From: Methylosinus trichosporium OB3b | Lineage (GTDB): Bacteria > Pseudomonadota > Alphaproteobacteria > Rhizobiales > Beijerinckiaceae | Assembly: GCF_002752655.1 (NCBI RefSeq) | Contig: NZ_CP023737.1 | Location: forward strand, 248,001-312,000 | Direction: 5' to 3' | DNA: 64,000 nucleotides | Part shown: one piece after another, positions 36,166 to 46,990 of the stretch | Numbering within the stretch: the stretch's first letter is position 1 | How the letters are laid out: each line of letters starts with the position of its first letter | Notes under the pieces: generated by a model | Databases searched by the model: none | What the model was told of the DNA's origin: nothing | Seen by the model: the letters and a program-made list of their open reading frames with translations, nothing else | Position numbers and translations under genes: made by a program

Positions 36166-37466
36166 TTGCCCGCCTCCCGTCTGCCGAGCCAGGAGCGAAT
36201 GCGCGCGAAATAGGCCTCGCGCGTCGCCTCCTCGGAGACCGCATCGACGATCTCGCCGGCGAAGCCTTCGATCAGCAGCGCCTCGGCCTCGCGCTTGGGA
36301 AGGCCGCGCGCCTCGAGATAGAACAGCTGGTCGGCGTTGAGCCGGCCACAAGTGGCGCCATGGCCGCAGACGACGTCGTCGGCGAAGATCTCGAGCTCCG
36401 GCTTGTTGTTCATCGTCGCGTTCTCGCTGAGGAGAAGCGCGCGCGACTGCATCGAGCCATCGGTCTTCTGCGCGCCGGGACGCACGACGACCTTGCCCTG
36501 GAACACGCCGGTCGACTGTCCGTCGAGCACATTGCGGAAACGCTCGCGGCTCTGGCAATGCGCCGCCGCATGCTCGACGACGAGCGTCGTGTCCGCGTGA
36601 TCCTTGCCGCCGAGCAGAGCGACGCCATCGAGCGAGAGGCTCGCTTCTTCGCCGGCGAGGCGCGCGAAGATCTGGCGCCGCACGAGACCGCCGCCTTCGA
36701 TGTAGCCGAGAGATTTGAACGAGGCCTTGGTCTGCGCGGTCACCATCAGGCTGAACAGGCGGATCGCCGCTTCGGATTGCGGGCCGATGTCGGAGATATG
36801 CTCGACCTCGGCGCCGGCGCCGATCGAGAAGGCGAGCACATGGTTCTCCTGCGCGCCGGAGGGAGCGAGCGCGAGCGAGGTCTCGATGATCTTGGCCTTG
36901 GCGCCGTCGCCGACGATGACGAGAGAGCGCGTGAACGCGGAGCGCGCCGTGTCGCCGGACGAGAGCAGCAGAATCTCGATCGTCTTCGCCACCTCGATCG
37001 CCGGCGCGATGCGCAGCACCACGCCGTCCTGCATCAGCGCGGCGTTGAGCGCGACGATGGCGTCGGCGCCGGCGTTCTCGGGCAGGCCGAGCGCCGCGAG
37101 AACCGCGGCGTCGTCCTTGGCCAGCGCATCGGCGAGCGACACGAACTCGACGCCGGCCGGCAGCGCGGCGACATTGGAGAGATCGGGACGGAACGCGCCG
37201 TCGGCGACGACGAGGCGCACCCGCCCTTCCGCCGCCGCGGGAACGGCGACCGTTTCCGGCGCGCCGAGCGGCGCCACTGCGCGCAGCGCCGCGCGCAGAT
37301 CGGTGTAATGCCAAGCCTCGACGCGTCGCGTCGGCAGGCCTTTGCGCGCGAAGAACTCCCAGGAGGCCTGGCGCAGCGCCGGGGCGCCCTTGCTCTTCAT
37401 CGCCTCGAAGGCGCCAGCGAGCGCCGTCTCGGCTTCGCTCTTCTTGTCGATCGCCTGCACGGTCAT
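36162..37466 (-). CDS. sufD: Fe-S assembly scaffold protein SufD
   Basis: 434 residues. The C-terminal core, with DVVCGHGATCGRLNADQLFYL, is the typical SufB/SufD beta-helix end. SufD joins SufB and SufC in the SufBC2D scaffold and helps bring iron. It lies nine bases after sufC and overlaps sufS. Confidence 0.95.
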   Translation of the reverse strand: MTVQAIDKKSEAETALAGAFEAMKSKGAPALRQASWEFFARKGLPTRRVEAWHYTDLRAALRAVAPLGAPETVAVPAAAEGRVRLVVADGAFRPDLSNVAALPAGVEFVSLADALAKDDAAVLAALGLPENAGADAIVALNAALMQDGVVLRIAPAIEVAKTIEILLLSSGDTARSAFTRSLVIVGDGAKAKIIETSLALAPSGAQENHVLAFSIGAGAEVEHISDIGPQSEAAIRLFSLMVTAQTKASFKSLGYIEGGGLVRRQIFARLAGEEASLSLDGVALLGGKDHADTTLVVEHAAAHCQSRERFRNVLDGQSTGVFQGKVVVRPGAQKTDGSMQSRALLLSENATMNNKPELEIFADDVVCGHGATCGRLNADQLFYLEARGLPKREAEALLIEGFAGEIVDAVSEEATREAYFARIRSWLGRREAGK

Positions 37467-37475
37467 GATCTCACC

Positions 37476-38225
37476 TCACGCCGCTTCGCCGACATAATCG
37501 CGATAGCCGCTCTTCTCGAGCTCGAGCGCGAGCTCCGGCCCGCCGGTCTTCTGAATTTTGCCCTTGGCCATCACATGCACAGTGTCCGGCTTGATGTAGT
37601 CGAGCAGGCGCTGATAGTGGGTGATGACGAGGAAGCCGCGGCTCGGCGAACGCAGGGCGTTGACGCCCTCGGAGACGATGCGCAGCGCGTCGATGTCGAG
37701 GCCGGAGTCGGTCTCGTCGAGAATGCCGAACTTCGGCTCCAGCAGGCTCATCTGCAGAATGTCCATGCGCTTCTTCTCGCCGCCGGAGAAGCCGACGTTG
37801 AGCGGACGCTTCAGCATGTCCATATTGATGCCGAGCTTGCTCGACGCCTCGCGCACCATCTTCATGAAGTCCGGCGTCTGCAGCTCCTCCTCGCCGCGCG
37901 AGCGGCGCTGCGCGTTCACCGCGGCCTTGAGGAAGGTCATCGTCGCGACGCCCGGAATCTCGACCGGATATTGGAAGGCGAGAAACACGCCCTTGGCGGC
38001 GCGCTCATGCGGCTCGAGACCGAGAATATTCTCGCCGTCGAGCAGCACCTCGCCCTCGGTCACGTCATAGCCTTCGCGTCCCGAGATCACATAGGAGAGC
38101 GTCGATTTGCCGGTGCCGTTCGGACCCATGATGGCGGCGACCTCGCCGTCCTTCACCGTGAGGTTCAGCCCGTCGAGGATTTTGCGTTCTCCGATGGAGA
38201 CGTGGAGATTCTTGATTTCGATCAT
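37476..38225 (-). CDS. sufC: Fe-S assembly ATPase SufC
   Basis: 249 residues of an ABC-type ATPase. Walker A is GPNGTGKST, the signature region is [15 protein letters not shown], and Walker B is [12 protein letters not shown]. It powers the SufBCD complex. The 140-base gap to sufB is larger than other gaps in the operon. Confidence 0.97.
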   Translation of the reverse strand: MIEIKNLHVSIGERKILDGLNLTVKDGEVAAIMGPNGTGKSTLSYVISGREGYDVTEGEVLLDGENILGLEPHERAAKGVFLAFQYPVEIPGVATMTFLKAAVNAQRRSRGEEELQTPDFMKMVREASSKLGINMDMLKRPLNVGFSGGEKKRMDILQMSLLEPKFGILDETDSGLDIDALRIVSEGVNALRSPSRGFLVITHYQRLLDYIKPDTVHVMAKGKIQKTGGPELALELEKSGYRDYVGEAA

Positions 38226-38365
38226 GGTCTCGTCCTGTTGGCTGTTGGCTGTCGTGAGCGACGCGTTGCAATCTCGGGGCCGCGTCTTTCGAGGGCCTTT
38301 CGCCGCTCGCTGCCTTGCAAAGAGGCGCTGTGAAAACGCCGAGCGCCTCTTTGCTTATCGATATG

Positions 38366-39835
38366 TCAGCCGACGCTGCCTTCGAGGCTCACTGCGATCA
38401 GCTTCTGCGCTTCCACTGCGAATTCCATGGGCAGCTTCTGCAGCACGTCGCGCACGAAACCATTGACGATCAGCGCCGTCGCTTCCTCTTCCGAGAGGCC
38501 GCGCTGCATGCAGTAGAACAGCTGATCCTCGGAGATCTTCGACGTCGTCGCCTCATGCTCGAACACGGCGGACGCGTTCTTCGACTCGAGATAGGGCACG
38601 GTGTGCGCGCCGCATTTGTCGCCGATGAGCAGGCTGTCGCAGTTGGTGAAATTGCGCGCGCCTTCCGCCTTGCGATGCGCCGACACCTGACCGCGATAGG
38701 TGTTCTGCGAATTGCCGGCGGAAATGCCCTTGGAGATGATGCGGCTCTTCGTGTTCTTGCCGAGGTGGATCATCTTCGTGCCGCTGTCGACCTGCTGATA
38801 GCCGTTCGACACCGCGATCGAATAGAACTCGCCTTGCGAATTGTCGCCGCGCAGGATGCAGGACGGATATTTCCACGTCACCGCGGAGCCCGTCTCCACC
38901 TGCGTCCAGGAGATGTGCGAGTTCTTGCCGCGGCAATCGCCGCGCTTCGTCACGAAATTATAGATGCCGCCCTTGCCCTCGCTGTCGCCGGGATACCAGT
39001 TCTGCACCGTCGAATATTTGATCTCCGCGTCGTCGAGCGCGACGAGCTCGACCACTGCGGCATGCAGCTGGTTCTCGTCGCGCTTGGGGGCCGTGCAGCC
39101 TTCGAGATAGCTGACGTAGGAGCCGGCGTCGGCGATGATCAGCGTGCGCTCGAACTGTCCCGTATTCTTTTCGTTGATGCGGAAATAGGTCGAGAGCTCC
39201 ATCGGGCAGCGCACGCCCGGCGGGATGTAGACGAAGGACCCGTCCGAGAACACGGCCGAGTTCAGCGTCGCGTAGAAATTATCGGTCACCGGTACGACCG
39301 AGCCGAGATATTTGCGCACGAGCTCGGGATGCTCGCGCACCGCTTCCGAGATCGGGCAGAAGATCACGCCGGCCTTCGACAGCTCCTCGCGGAACGTCGT
39401 CGCCACCGAGACCGAGTCGAACACCGCGTCGACCGCGATCTTGCGCTGCTCGACGCCGGCGAGCGCTTCCTGCTCGCGCAGCGGAATGCCGAGCTTCTCA
39501 TAGGTGCGCAGCAGCTCCGGATCGACCTCGTCCAGCGATTTCGGGCCGGGCGTCGATTTCGGCGCGGAATAATAATAGAGGTCCTGATAGTCGATCGCCG
39601 GATAGTCGACGCGAGCCCATTTGGGCTCCTCCATCGTCAGCCAGCGGCGATAGGCCTCGAGGCGCCATTCGGTCAGCCATTCGGGCTCGTTCTTCTTCGC
39701 CGAAATGAAGCGGACGATGTCCTCGCTGAGGCCCTTCGGAGCCTTTTCCGATTCGATATCGGTCGTGAAGCCGTATTTATACGCGTCGACGTCGATTTCC
39801 TCGACGCGCGCCACCGTCTCCTGGCGAGCCGCCAT
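38366..39835 (-). CDS. sufB: Fe-S assembly scaffold protein SufB
   Basis: 489 residues. [39 protein letters not shown] and the ending [11 protein letters not shown] are strongly conserved SufB motifs. SufB is the main site of cluster assembly on the SUF scaffold. Confidence 0.97.
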   Translation of the reverse strand: MAARQETVARVEEIDVDAYKYGFTTDIESEKAPKGLSEDIVRFISAKKNEPEWLTEWRLEAYRRWLTMEEPKWARVDYPAIDYQDLYYYSAPKSTPGPKSLDEVDPELLRTYEKLGIPLREQEALAGVEQRKIAVDAVFDSVSVATTFREELSKAGVIFCPISEAVREHPELVRKYLGSVVPVTDNFYATLNSAVFSDGSFVYIPPGVRCPMELSTYFRINEKNTGQFERTLIIADAGSYVSYLEGCTAPKRDENQLHAAVVELVALDDAEIKYSTVQNWYPGDSEGKGGIYNFVTKRGDCRGKNSHISWTQVETGSAVTWKYPSCILRGDNSQGEFYSIAVSNGYQQVDSGTKMIHLGKNTKSRIISKGISAGNSQNTYRGQVSAHRKAEGARNFTNCDSLLIGDKCGAHTVPYLESKNASAVFEHEATTSKISEDQLFYCMQRGLSEEEATALIVNGFVRDVLQKLPMEFAVEAQKLIAVSLEGSVG

Positions 39836-39904
39836 TTGTCCTCTCCTCGTCTCGACGGGTTCAAGGCCCGTCGGCCGAATTACGGGCCTTCCGGGGCGGC
39901 CTGT

Positions 39905-41056
39905 TCAGGCGGCCGTCCGCCGCGCCCTGATCCTCTTCGCCACCCGTGCAAAAGCGATACCAAACAATTCTACATGCTCCTGCGTCGTTGACCAACCGAG
40001 ACTCGCCCGCACCGCTTCCGTTTCCTCGAGCCCCATGGCGGCGAGCACATGGGAGCGCCGCACCTTGCCCGAGGAGCAGGCGGAGCCGGTGGAGAGGGCG
40101 ATGCCCTCCATGTCGAGCGCCATCAGCAGCGTATGCGCTTTTCCGCCCGTCGTCTGGAAGGCGGAAGTGTTGGGCAGACGCGGAGCGGCGGCGCTCAAAA
40201 ACACCGATTCAGGCCAGCTTTCCTTAACTTTTTCCTCCAGCAGCCCGCGCAGCCGCCCGAGCCTTTCGGCTTCCCCGGCCATGGTCTCTCTCGCGACTGC
40301 GAAAGCGGCCGCGAAACCGAGGATCGCGGGGAGGTTTTCGGTGCCGGCGCGGCGGCCGCCCTCCTGTCCTCCGCCGCGGAGCAGCGCCTCCTTGATATGG
40401 AGAGACTCGTCGGAGAACGCCAGGGCGCCGGCGCCCGCCGGCCCCCCGAGCTTATGTGAGGAAAAGAACAATGCATCGGCCCCGGTCGCGGCGAATGTCG
40501 TCTCGATCCGTCCGACCGCCTGGGTCGCGTCGCAGATCATGAGCCCGCCCGCGGCATGGACCAGCTCGGCCGCGGCCCGCGTCGGCTGCACGGCTCCGGT
40601 CTCATTATTGGCCGCCTGCAGGGCGAGAAGGATGCGGCGGTTTTTGTTGCATTGCAGCAAACCCGACAGCGCCTCGAGCGAGAGCGTTCCGTCCGGGGTC
40701 AGCGGAACACTTTCCACTTTGTCTCGCTGAAAGCGGTGTCCCTGCAGCACGGCGGCGTGCTCGCCAGCGCCCGCCAGCAGGAGATCGAGAGGGGCGTCGT
40801 CGCGGCTGCGTTGTAAGAAAGGCGTCAAAATCAGATTGGCGGCCTCGGTCGCGCCAGAGGTGAAGACGAGATTTTTCGCGGATGTCCCGATCCCGGCGGC
40901 GATCTGAGCTCGCGCCGTCTCGACCGCCGATCGCGCGGCGCGGCCTTCGGCATGGACGGAAGAGGGATTGCCGACCGCCTCCATCGCCGCGAGCATGGCC
41001 GTGCGCGCTTGCGGCCGTAGCGGCGTCGTGGCGTTATGGTCGAGATAGGCGCGCAT
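39905..41056 (-). CDS. NifS/IscS-like cysteine desulfurase
   Basis: 383 residues, group I desulfurase. YLDHNATTPLRPQA, the PLP lysine in FFSSHKLGGPAGAGAL, and STGSACSSGKVRRSHVL (active-site Cys) are clear. It is the first gene of the SUF operon. ATG 41056 gives the normal family start. Having both this and SufS in one operon is common in alphaproteobacteria. No Rrf2-type (IscR/RirA-like) regulator is seen next to it. Confidence 0.93.
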   Translation of the reverse strand: MRAYLDHNATTPLRPQARTAMLAAMEAVGNPSSVHAEGRAARSAVETARAQIAAGIGTSAKNLVFTSGATEAANLILTPFLQRSRDDAPLDLLLAGAGEHAAVLQGHRFQRDKVESVPLTPDGTLSLEALSGLLQCNKNRRILLALQAANNETGAVQPTRAAAELVHAAGGLMICDATQAVGRIETTFAATGADALFFSSHKLGGPAGAGALAFSDESLHIKEALLRGGGQEGGRRAGTENLPAILGFAAAFAVARETMAGEAERLGRLRGLLEEKVKESWPESVFLSAAAPRLPNTSAFQTTGGKAHTLLMALDMEGIALSTGSACSSGKVRRSHVLAAMGLEETEAVRASLGWSTTQEHVELFGIAFARVAKRIRARRTAA

Positions 41057-41288
41057 CGATCTTCGGGACGGTTCCGGCTTTCGCGCCGGGAACTTCAAAA
41101 CTCTTGCCTATCGCCCCGGCGTACATGCTAGAAGGCCCACTCGGCCGGACAGGCCGCGGGAGCCCGGGCGCAGCGAAGCGCTGAGCCCCGCCGGGATTGG
41201 CCCGTCCGGATCATAACGCATTTTCGGCGCCGGTGGAAACCGCCTCGGCTGAAATCAGCGTTCTGGCGTCGGCACGACGAGGAGTTCC

Positions 41289-41963
41289 ATGCCCGAAGTC
41301 ATTTTCACCGGTCCAGCGGGCCGGCTCGAAGGCCGCTTCCATCAGTCGGCCCAGCGCGGCGCGCCGATCGCCATCGTGCTGCATCCGCATCCGCAATTCG
41401 GCGGCACGATGAACAATCAGATCGTCTATCACCTCTATTACGCTTTCGCCGAGCGCGGCTTCTCGGTGCTCCGCTTCAATTTCCGCGGCGTCGGCCGTAG
41501 CCAGGGGGCCTTCGATCACGGCGCCGGCGAATTGTCGGACGCGGCGGCGGCGCTCGATTGGGCCCAGGCCGTCAATCCGGAAGCGCGCGCCTGCTGGATC
41601 GCCGGCGTGTCCTTCGGCTCCTGGATCGGCATGCAATTGCTGATGCGCCGGCCCGAGATCGAGGGCTTCGTCTCCATCGCGCCGCCGGCCAATCGCTTCG
41701 ATTTCACCTTCCTCGCGCCGTGCCCGTCTTCCGGCCTCTTCATCCACGGCGATCTCGACCGCGTCGCGCCGCTGAAGGAGGTGACCGGCCTCATCGAGAA
41801 GCTCAAGACGCAGAAGGGCATCGTCATCGAGCATGCGGTGGTGCAGGGAGCCAATCATTTCTTCGAGAACCGCATCGAGCCGCTGATCGCGGAGGTCGAC
41901 GCCTATCTCGACCGCAGGCTCGGCAATCCGCCGCGCATCGCCATTCCAGCGCGGGGGGACTGA
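41289..41963 (+). CDS. Alpha/beta hydrolase
   Basis: 224 residues. VLHPHPQFGGTMNNQ and FNFRGVGRSQGAFDHG are typical of a family of small hydrolases in alphaproteobacteria. The nucleophile elbow is GVSFGSWIG (serine), the acid IHGDLDRVAP, and the histidine GANHFFENR. Substrate unknown. It is divergent from the SUF operon with 232 bases between. Confidence 0.85.
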   Translation: MPEVIFTGPAGRLEGRFHQSAQRGAPIAIVLHPHPQFGGTMNNQIVYHLYYAFAERGFSVLRFNFRGVGRSQGAFDHGAGELSDAAAALDWAQAVNPEARACWIAGVSFGSWIGMQLLMRRPEIEGFVSIAPPANRFDFTFLAPCPSSGLFIHGDLDRVAPLKEVTGLIEKLKTQKGIVIEHAVVQGANHFFENRIEPLIAEVDAYLDRRLGNPPRIAIPARGD

Positions 41964-41967
41964 CAGC

Positions 41968-42035
41968 GAGCGAGCCTGAAGGCTCGCGGTCCGAGAGAGA
42001 GCGCTCCCTGGACCGCGAGCCTTCAGGCTCTGCTC
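41968..42035. repeat. Long GAGCCTGAAGGCTC inverted repeat, copy 2
   Basis: Left arm 41968-41992 and right arm 42010-42035 are reverse complements apart from one extra T. It is near-identical in sequence to 29134-29197, differing in the spacer. It sits between convergent genes (hydrolase and outer-membrane protein) and may act as a bidirectional terminator. Confidence 0.88.
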
Positions 42036-42079
42036 TTCGTGACGGCTCGGCCGCTCTCGAGAGCGGCCGAAACGCGACC

Positions 42080-42913
42080 TCAGTATTTGACGGTGGACGG
42101 CTCGCCGCCCATGAAGTTGAAGTGATAGTTCACGCCGGCGCGCACGACGTGGCCGTCGAAGCGGGCGGTCGACTGCGCCCAGGAATTCTGCGCGCCCGCG
42201 CCGTCCGTGTAGGCGAAGGATGCGCCCGGCGTCGTCGCATTGCCGAGATCATAATAGAGATATTCGGCCTTCGCGCTCCAATGCGGCATGAACAGCCATT
42301 CGAAGCCGCCGCCGACGGAATAGCCGACGCGCGTGTCGGAGAAGGAGTCGGAGCCGGTCGCCGTTCCGTAATAGGCGCCGCTCAGATTGGCCTGGCCATA
42401 GGCGAGGCCGCCGGTCGCATAGGCGAGCAGGGTCGGCGTCACCAGATAGCCGACGCGGCCGCGCACGGTGCCGAGATAGTCGAGGCTGCGCGAGATCGAC
42501 GCCGAGGCGGTCGGGCCGTAATAGCTCGCAGCCTGGCGGTCGGAGGCGACGCCCTGCATATCGGCCTCGAGGCCGACCACGAAGCTGTTGTAGACCTGCG
42601 CATTATAGCCGATCTGGCCGCCGCCGATGAAGCCGTCGTTGCTGACCGAGGCGTTCCAGGGGAAATTGCCGCCGAGCGCCTGCGCGCCGAAGCCGGCCGA
42701 GCCCGTATCGGCATAGGATTGAGTCACTGTGTTGTTGTTCGTCCAGCCATAGCCGGCGTTGAGACCGACATAGAAGCCCGTCCACATGGGCGGCGGCGGG
42801 GGCGGCGGCAGAAAGGCGGGGGCGTCCTTGCGCGAGGGAAGGTCGGCAGCCGACGCCGAGCCCATACCGAAAGCCAAGGCGAGCATGCTCGCGGCGACGA
42901 CATATTTCTTCAT
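42080..42913 (-). CDS. Outer-membrane beta-barrel protein (Omp25/RopB-like)
   Basis: 277 residues: signal peptide ending SASAAD, a Pro run (FLPPPPPPPMWTGFYVGLNA), then alternating barrel strands, with RGRVGYLVTPTLLAYATGG and a final strand NYHFNFM. These are the marks of the Hyphomicrobiales Omp25/Omp31 family. ATG 42913 is chosen over an upstream start. The family stabilises the outer membrane. Confidence 0.88.
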   Translation of the reverse strand: MKKYVVAASMLALAFGMGSASAADLPSRKDAPAFLPPPPPPPMWTGFYVGLNAGYGWTNNNTVTQSYADTGSAGFGAQALGGNFPWNASVSNDGFIGGGQIGYNAQVYNSFVVGLEADMQGVASDRQAASYYGPTASASISRSLDYLGTVRGRVGYLVTPTLLAYATGGLAYGQANLSGAYYGTATGSDSFSDTRVGYSVGGGFEWLFMPHWSAKAEYLYYDLGNATTPGASFAYTDGAGAQNSWAQSTARFDGHVVRAGVNYHFNFMGGEPSTVKY

Positions 42914-43248
42914 GATCGCAGTCCTCACTCTACCATTTCTCGACTCGCCGGGCGGGCCGGAGCGTCGACGCCACAGGGTCGGAGCGAGACGCGTCCAAAC
43001 CGCGACGGCGAGCGTCGATGAGGAAGCTGTAGCTCGAGCTGATAAAATTCAAGTTAATTTTTCGCAATCCGACGCTCGTTAACACGATAGAAATAACGTT
43101 CTTACGCTGCTATGGCAAGGTCACGAATAAACACTCGCTTCTCCACAGTTTCGCCTTGTTTTCTCTTCGTCGGCTTCTGGTTGTATTTCTGTCTACACGC
43201 GTCGCTGGGTGCGACAATTTGCAACATGCTCTCGAGGATATCGTGATA
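42914..43248. other. 335-base gap upstream of the outer-membrane protein gene
   Basis: No gene is visible. The 43030-43120 stretch is clearly AT-rich (for example AAAATTCAAGTTAATTTTTC) and probably holds the minus-strand promoter for the barrel protein. No exact promoter pair is claimed. Confidence 0.5.
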
Positions 43249-43812
43249 TCAAGCGGGTTTGCTCAGCGCCGGCAGGAGTTGCGCGTCCAGGATTTGCGCG
43301 TCGAGCGGCCCGTGGAGGGCCAGCTCTATCACCGGCCCGGGCCCGATCACGAAGGTCGCCGGCACGCCGCGCGCGCCGAGAGCGCGCTGCAGCTGCGCTC
43401 GGCTGTCGAGTCCGACGGCGGCGTAAGGATTGCCGCTTCGCGCCAAATAGTCGCGCACATGGTCCGGGTCGTCGCGCACGGCGGCCCCGAGGATCGGAGC
43501 CGGCGACCGCGCCGCCAATTGCACCAGCAGCTCATGCTCCTCGCGGCACGACGGGCACCAGGACGCCCAGAAGTTCAGAATGGACCGGCGTTCCGACAGC
43601 GCGCGCGACGAAAGGCCGGGCAGGGGCCGGCCGGACGCATCGACGAGGCCCGGTGAAGCGGCGAGCTCGAAGCTCTCGAGCGACAGAGGATTGAAGAGGC
43701 GCCCGGCCCAATCCTTGCGGATCGCGACCGTGGCGACGAGGCCCGCGCCGGCGGTGAGCAGCAGACCCCGACGGCTGAAGCCGGCGGACTCCTGGCGATT
43801 GTCATAATTCAT
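43249..43812 (-). CDS. Thioredoxin-like thiol-disulfide protein (TlpA/DsbE-like)
   Basis: 187 residues with a Tat-like or Sec signal anchor (RRGLLLTAGAG), then a redoxin fold. The active site is NFWASWCPSCREEH; the cis-Pro is in RGVPATFVI. Proteins of this group reduce periplasmic disulfides, often in cytochrome c biogenesis. No cytochrome c gene is adjacent. ATG 43812 with GGGAGCG upstream. Confidence 0.87.
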   Translation of the reverse strand: MNYDNRQESAGFSRRGLLLTAGAGLVATVAIRKDWAGRLFNPLSLESFELAASPGLVDASGRPLPGLSSRALSERRSILNFWASWCPSCREEHELLVQLAARSPAPILGAAVRDDPDHVRDYLARSGNPYAAVGLDSRAQLQRALGARGVPATFVIGPGPVIELALHGPLDAQILDAQLLPALSKPA

Positions 43813-43866
43813 GGCGTCGCTCCCGCTGTTGAATGCGGAGCTTGGCCGCAAAGTCTCGAGAAGTCG

Positions 43867-44973
43867 TCAACCCGCGCGCGCCAGCCTGCCGCCCGGCAGA
43901 GGCGAGGGCGCTCCCGTCGTGGTCGGAAAGGTGAGCGGCAGGCCGTTCAGAGAGCGAACGGCGAGAAAGGCGAAGGCCTGTGCCTCGATCGCCTCGCCGG
44001 ACCAGCCGAATTGCTCGGCGTTCCGCACATCGCAGGGAAGGCGCGCGGCGAGCGCGCGCATCAGCGCCAGATTGCGCGCGCCGCCGCCGCAGACGATGGC
44101 GAGGCGCGGCGGCGCCGGCAGCAGCGAAAAACATTTCGCGATCGAGGCGGCGGTGAAGGCCGTGAGAGTGGCCGCCGCGTCGAAGGTCGCGAGACCCTCG
44201 ACCGGCGCCAGCGAAAAATCATTGCGATCGAGCGATTTCGGCGGCGGAGCCTCGAAATAGCGATGATCGAGAAGCTGCGCCAGCGCCGCCTCGTCGACAT
44301 GGCCGGCGGCCGCTGCGGCCCCGTCACGATCGAGCGGAACGCCGGTGCGCGCCAGCATCAGATCGTCGATCAGCGCATTGCCGGGGCCGGTGTCACAGGC
44401 GATCGGCTCGGCCTCGCCTTCGACGAAAGTGAGATTGGCGACGCCGCCGATATTCAGCACGGCGACGGAACCTTCGAGCCCGCTCGCGGCGACGAGGGCG
44501 CGATGATAGACGGGAACGAGCGGCGCGCCCTGGCCGCCCGCGGCGACATCGGCGGCGCGCATGTCATAGACGACGTCGATTCCGAGCCGCCGCGCCAGCG
44601 CGGCGCCGTCGCCGATCTGCACGGTGAGCCGCCGTTCCGGGCGATGCAGCACGGTCTGGCCATGAAAGCCGATCACATCGACCGTGGCGGCGTCGATTCC
44701 ATTCTCTCGCAAAAAGGTCTCGACCGCCTCGGCGTGGCGGTCCGTCACCATGCGCTCGGCGTCGGCGAGCGGGCCCGGCCGCGCGGTCCTGTCGTCGAGG
44801 TCGATCGCCTGCGCCAGAGCCGCGCGCAGCAGCGCTCGGTCCTCGTCGCGATAGGGCGCGAACAGGGTCGGGCAGAAGGAGAGCGGCCGCAAGCCGTCGG
44901 TCTCGAGCAGCGCGGCGTCCACGCCGTCCATCGAGGTGCCGGACATGAGGCCGAGGGCGCGTACGACGGTCAT
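43867..44973 (-). CDS. anmK: Anhydro-N-acetylmuramic acid kinase
   Basis: 368 residues. LGLMSGTSMDGVDAALLETD is the ATP-binding opening; FHGQTVLHRP, CDTGPGNALIDDLM and VCGGGARNLALM are AnmK motifs. It recycles anhydroMurNAc from peptidoglycan. ATG 44973 with GAGGAAA upstream; a longer frame is rejected. The stop is 54 bases before the thioredoxin-like gene on the same strand. Confidence 0.94.
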   Translation of the reverse strand: MTVVRALGLMSGTSMDGVDAALLETDGLRPLSFCPTLFAPYRDEDRALLRAALAQAIDLDDRTARPGPLADAERMVTDRHAEAVETFLRENGIDAATVDVIGFHGQTVLHRPERRLTVQIGDGAALARRLGIDVVYDMRAADVAAGGQGAPLVPVYHRALVAASGLEGSVAVLNIGGVANLTFVEGEAEPIACDTGPGNALIDDLMLARTGVPLDRDGAAAAAGHVDEAALAQLLDHRYFEAPPPKSLDRNDFSLAPVEGLATFDAAATLTAFTAASIAKCFSLLPAPPRLAIVCGGGARNLALMRALAARLPCDVRNAEQFGWSGEAIEAQAFAFLAVRSLNGLPLTFPTTTGAPSPLPGGRLARAG

Positions 44974-45169
44974 CTGGGCGTTTCCTCTCTGCGGTGGAGC
45001 GTGATCCCGGTGCGCGTGACGAAGCCGTTCTACGCCCCTGCGCGTCCGCGGTCGACCATTGCGGGTGCGCCGGGGATGGGGCCGTCCGAATCTCGTTGAA
45101 CAAGGTCGTAAAATCGCCCAAGACGGAGGCCTGCGGCGCGTCTCTCTCATCTTTAGCGGATCCTGCTTC

Positions 45170-46378
<1,209 letters not shown>

Positions 46379-46440
46379 ACTCTCGTTGGAACCATGCGAT
46401 GATGCGCGCTTTCCGGCCGCTCTTTCGCGAGGCTCGACCC

Positions 46441-46776
46441 ATGCCGCTTTTCAAGCTTCCCCTCTCCGGCGACGTCGCCCAGACCATCAATCCGTTCACC
46501 TCTTTCTTCAGCCCCTATGGAAGCCAGCTCGGCCTCATAAACATCAATCTTGGACGCTCCAGCGCGCCGCAGGTGGAGGAGGAGGTGCTGATGGACGTCG
46601 GCAGCTATGGCAAGCAGCTCGGACGCATCGGCGATGCGCTCGCCGTTCTGCTCGCGCATTTCGAGCCGCGCCGCGCGCTCACAGAGCGGGAACAGCAGGC
46701 GATCGACGAGGTGAAGACGATGCTCGCCGAGATCGACGCGGTGAAGAAGCGTCACGAACGGCCCTGCGCGCCCTGA
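46441..46776 (+). CDS. Conserved hypothetical protein, 111 residues
   Basis: MPLFKLPLSGDVAQTINPFT and FSPYGSQLGLININLGRSS form an N-terminal block, followed by a helical C-terminus (LTEREQQAIDEVKTMLAEID). No membrane segment or known domain is seen. I recall similar short proteins in other Hyphomicrobiales but cannot name a family. It is 62 bases after nhaA on the same strand. Confidence 0.7.
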   Translation: MPLFKLPLSGDVAQTINPFTSFFSPYGSQLGLININLGRSSAPQVEEEVLMDVGSYGKQLGRIGDALAVLLAHFEPRRALTEREQQAIDEVKTMLAEIDAVKKRHERPCAP

Positions 46777-46788
46777 GCCAGAGCGCTT

Positions 46789-46840
46789 TCCCATCGCACG
46801 GAATCGTTTGATCGACCAGAATTCGCTCCAAACGAAAGCG
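46789..46840 (-). repeat. Dispersed GATCGATCGAACG repeat, copy E
   Basis: AGCGCTTTCCCATCG, then CGGAATCGTTTGATCGACCA and GAATTCGCTC correspond to the hairpin and flanking modules of copy A, in the same orientation as A. It is in the gap before icd. Confidence 0.65.
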
Positions 46841-46843
46841 GCC

Positions 46844-46880
46844 GTCATCGCGAGCGAAGTGCAGCGATCCAGAGCCGCGG
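46844..46880. repeat. GTCATTGCGAGCG element, half copy
   Basis: GTCATCGCGAGCGAAGTGCA and GATCCAGAGCCGCGGGGC match one end of the element at 14061 and 33559. The other inverted end is missing. Confidence 0.6.
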
Positions 46881-46990
46881 GGCGGCGCCCTCGAGCGCCG
46901 TGCTCCGCTCTTTCGCGCACGCCATGGCGCCTGCTTTGCCTTCCGCCGATCGGGCGCTATAAGGCCGGGGCCTGACGCGGGGAGAATTGA

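Noticed and set aside
36003..38333. A 776-codon plus-strand frame opposite sufSDC
   Set aside because: The suf genes are strongly conserved on the other strand, and this frame has low-complexity acidic/basic content without motifs.
42786..43082. Plus-strand frame beginning with a Gly run opposite the outer-membrane protein signal region
   Set aside because: It is the reverse of the poly-Pro stretch of the barrel protein and lacks a start site or domain.
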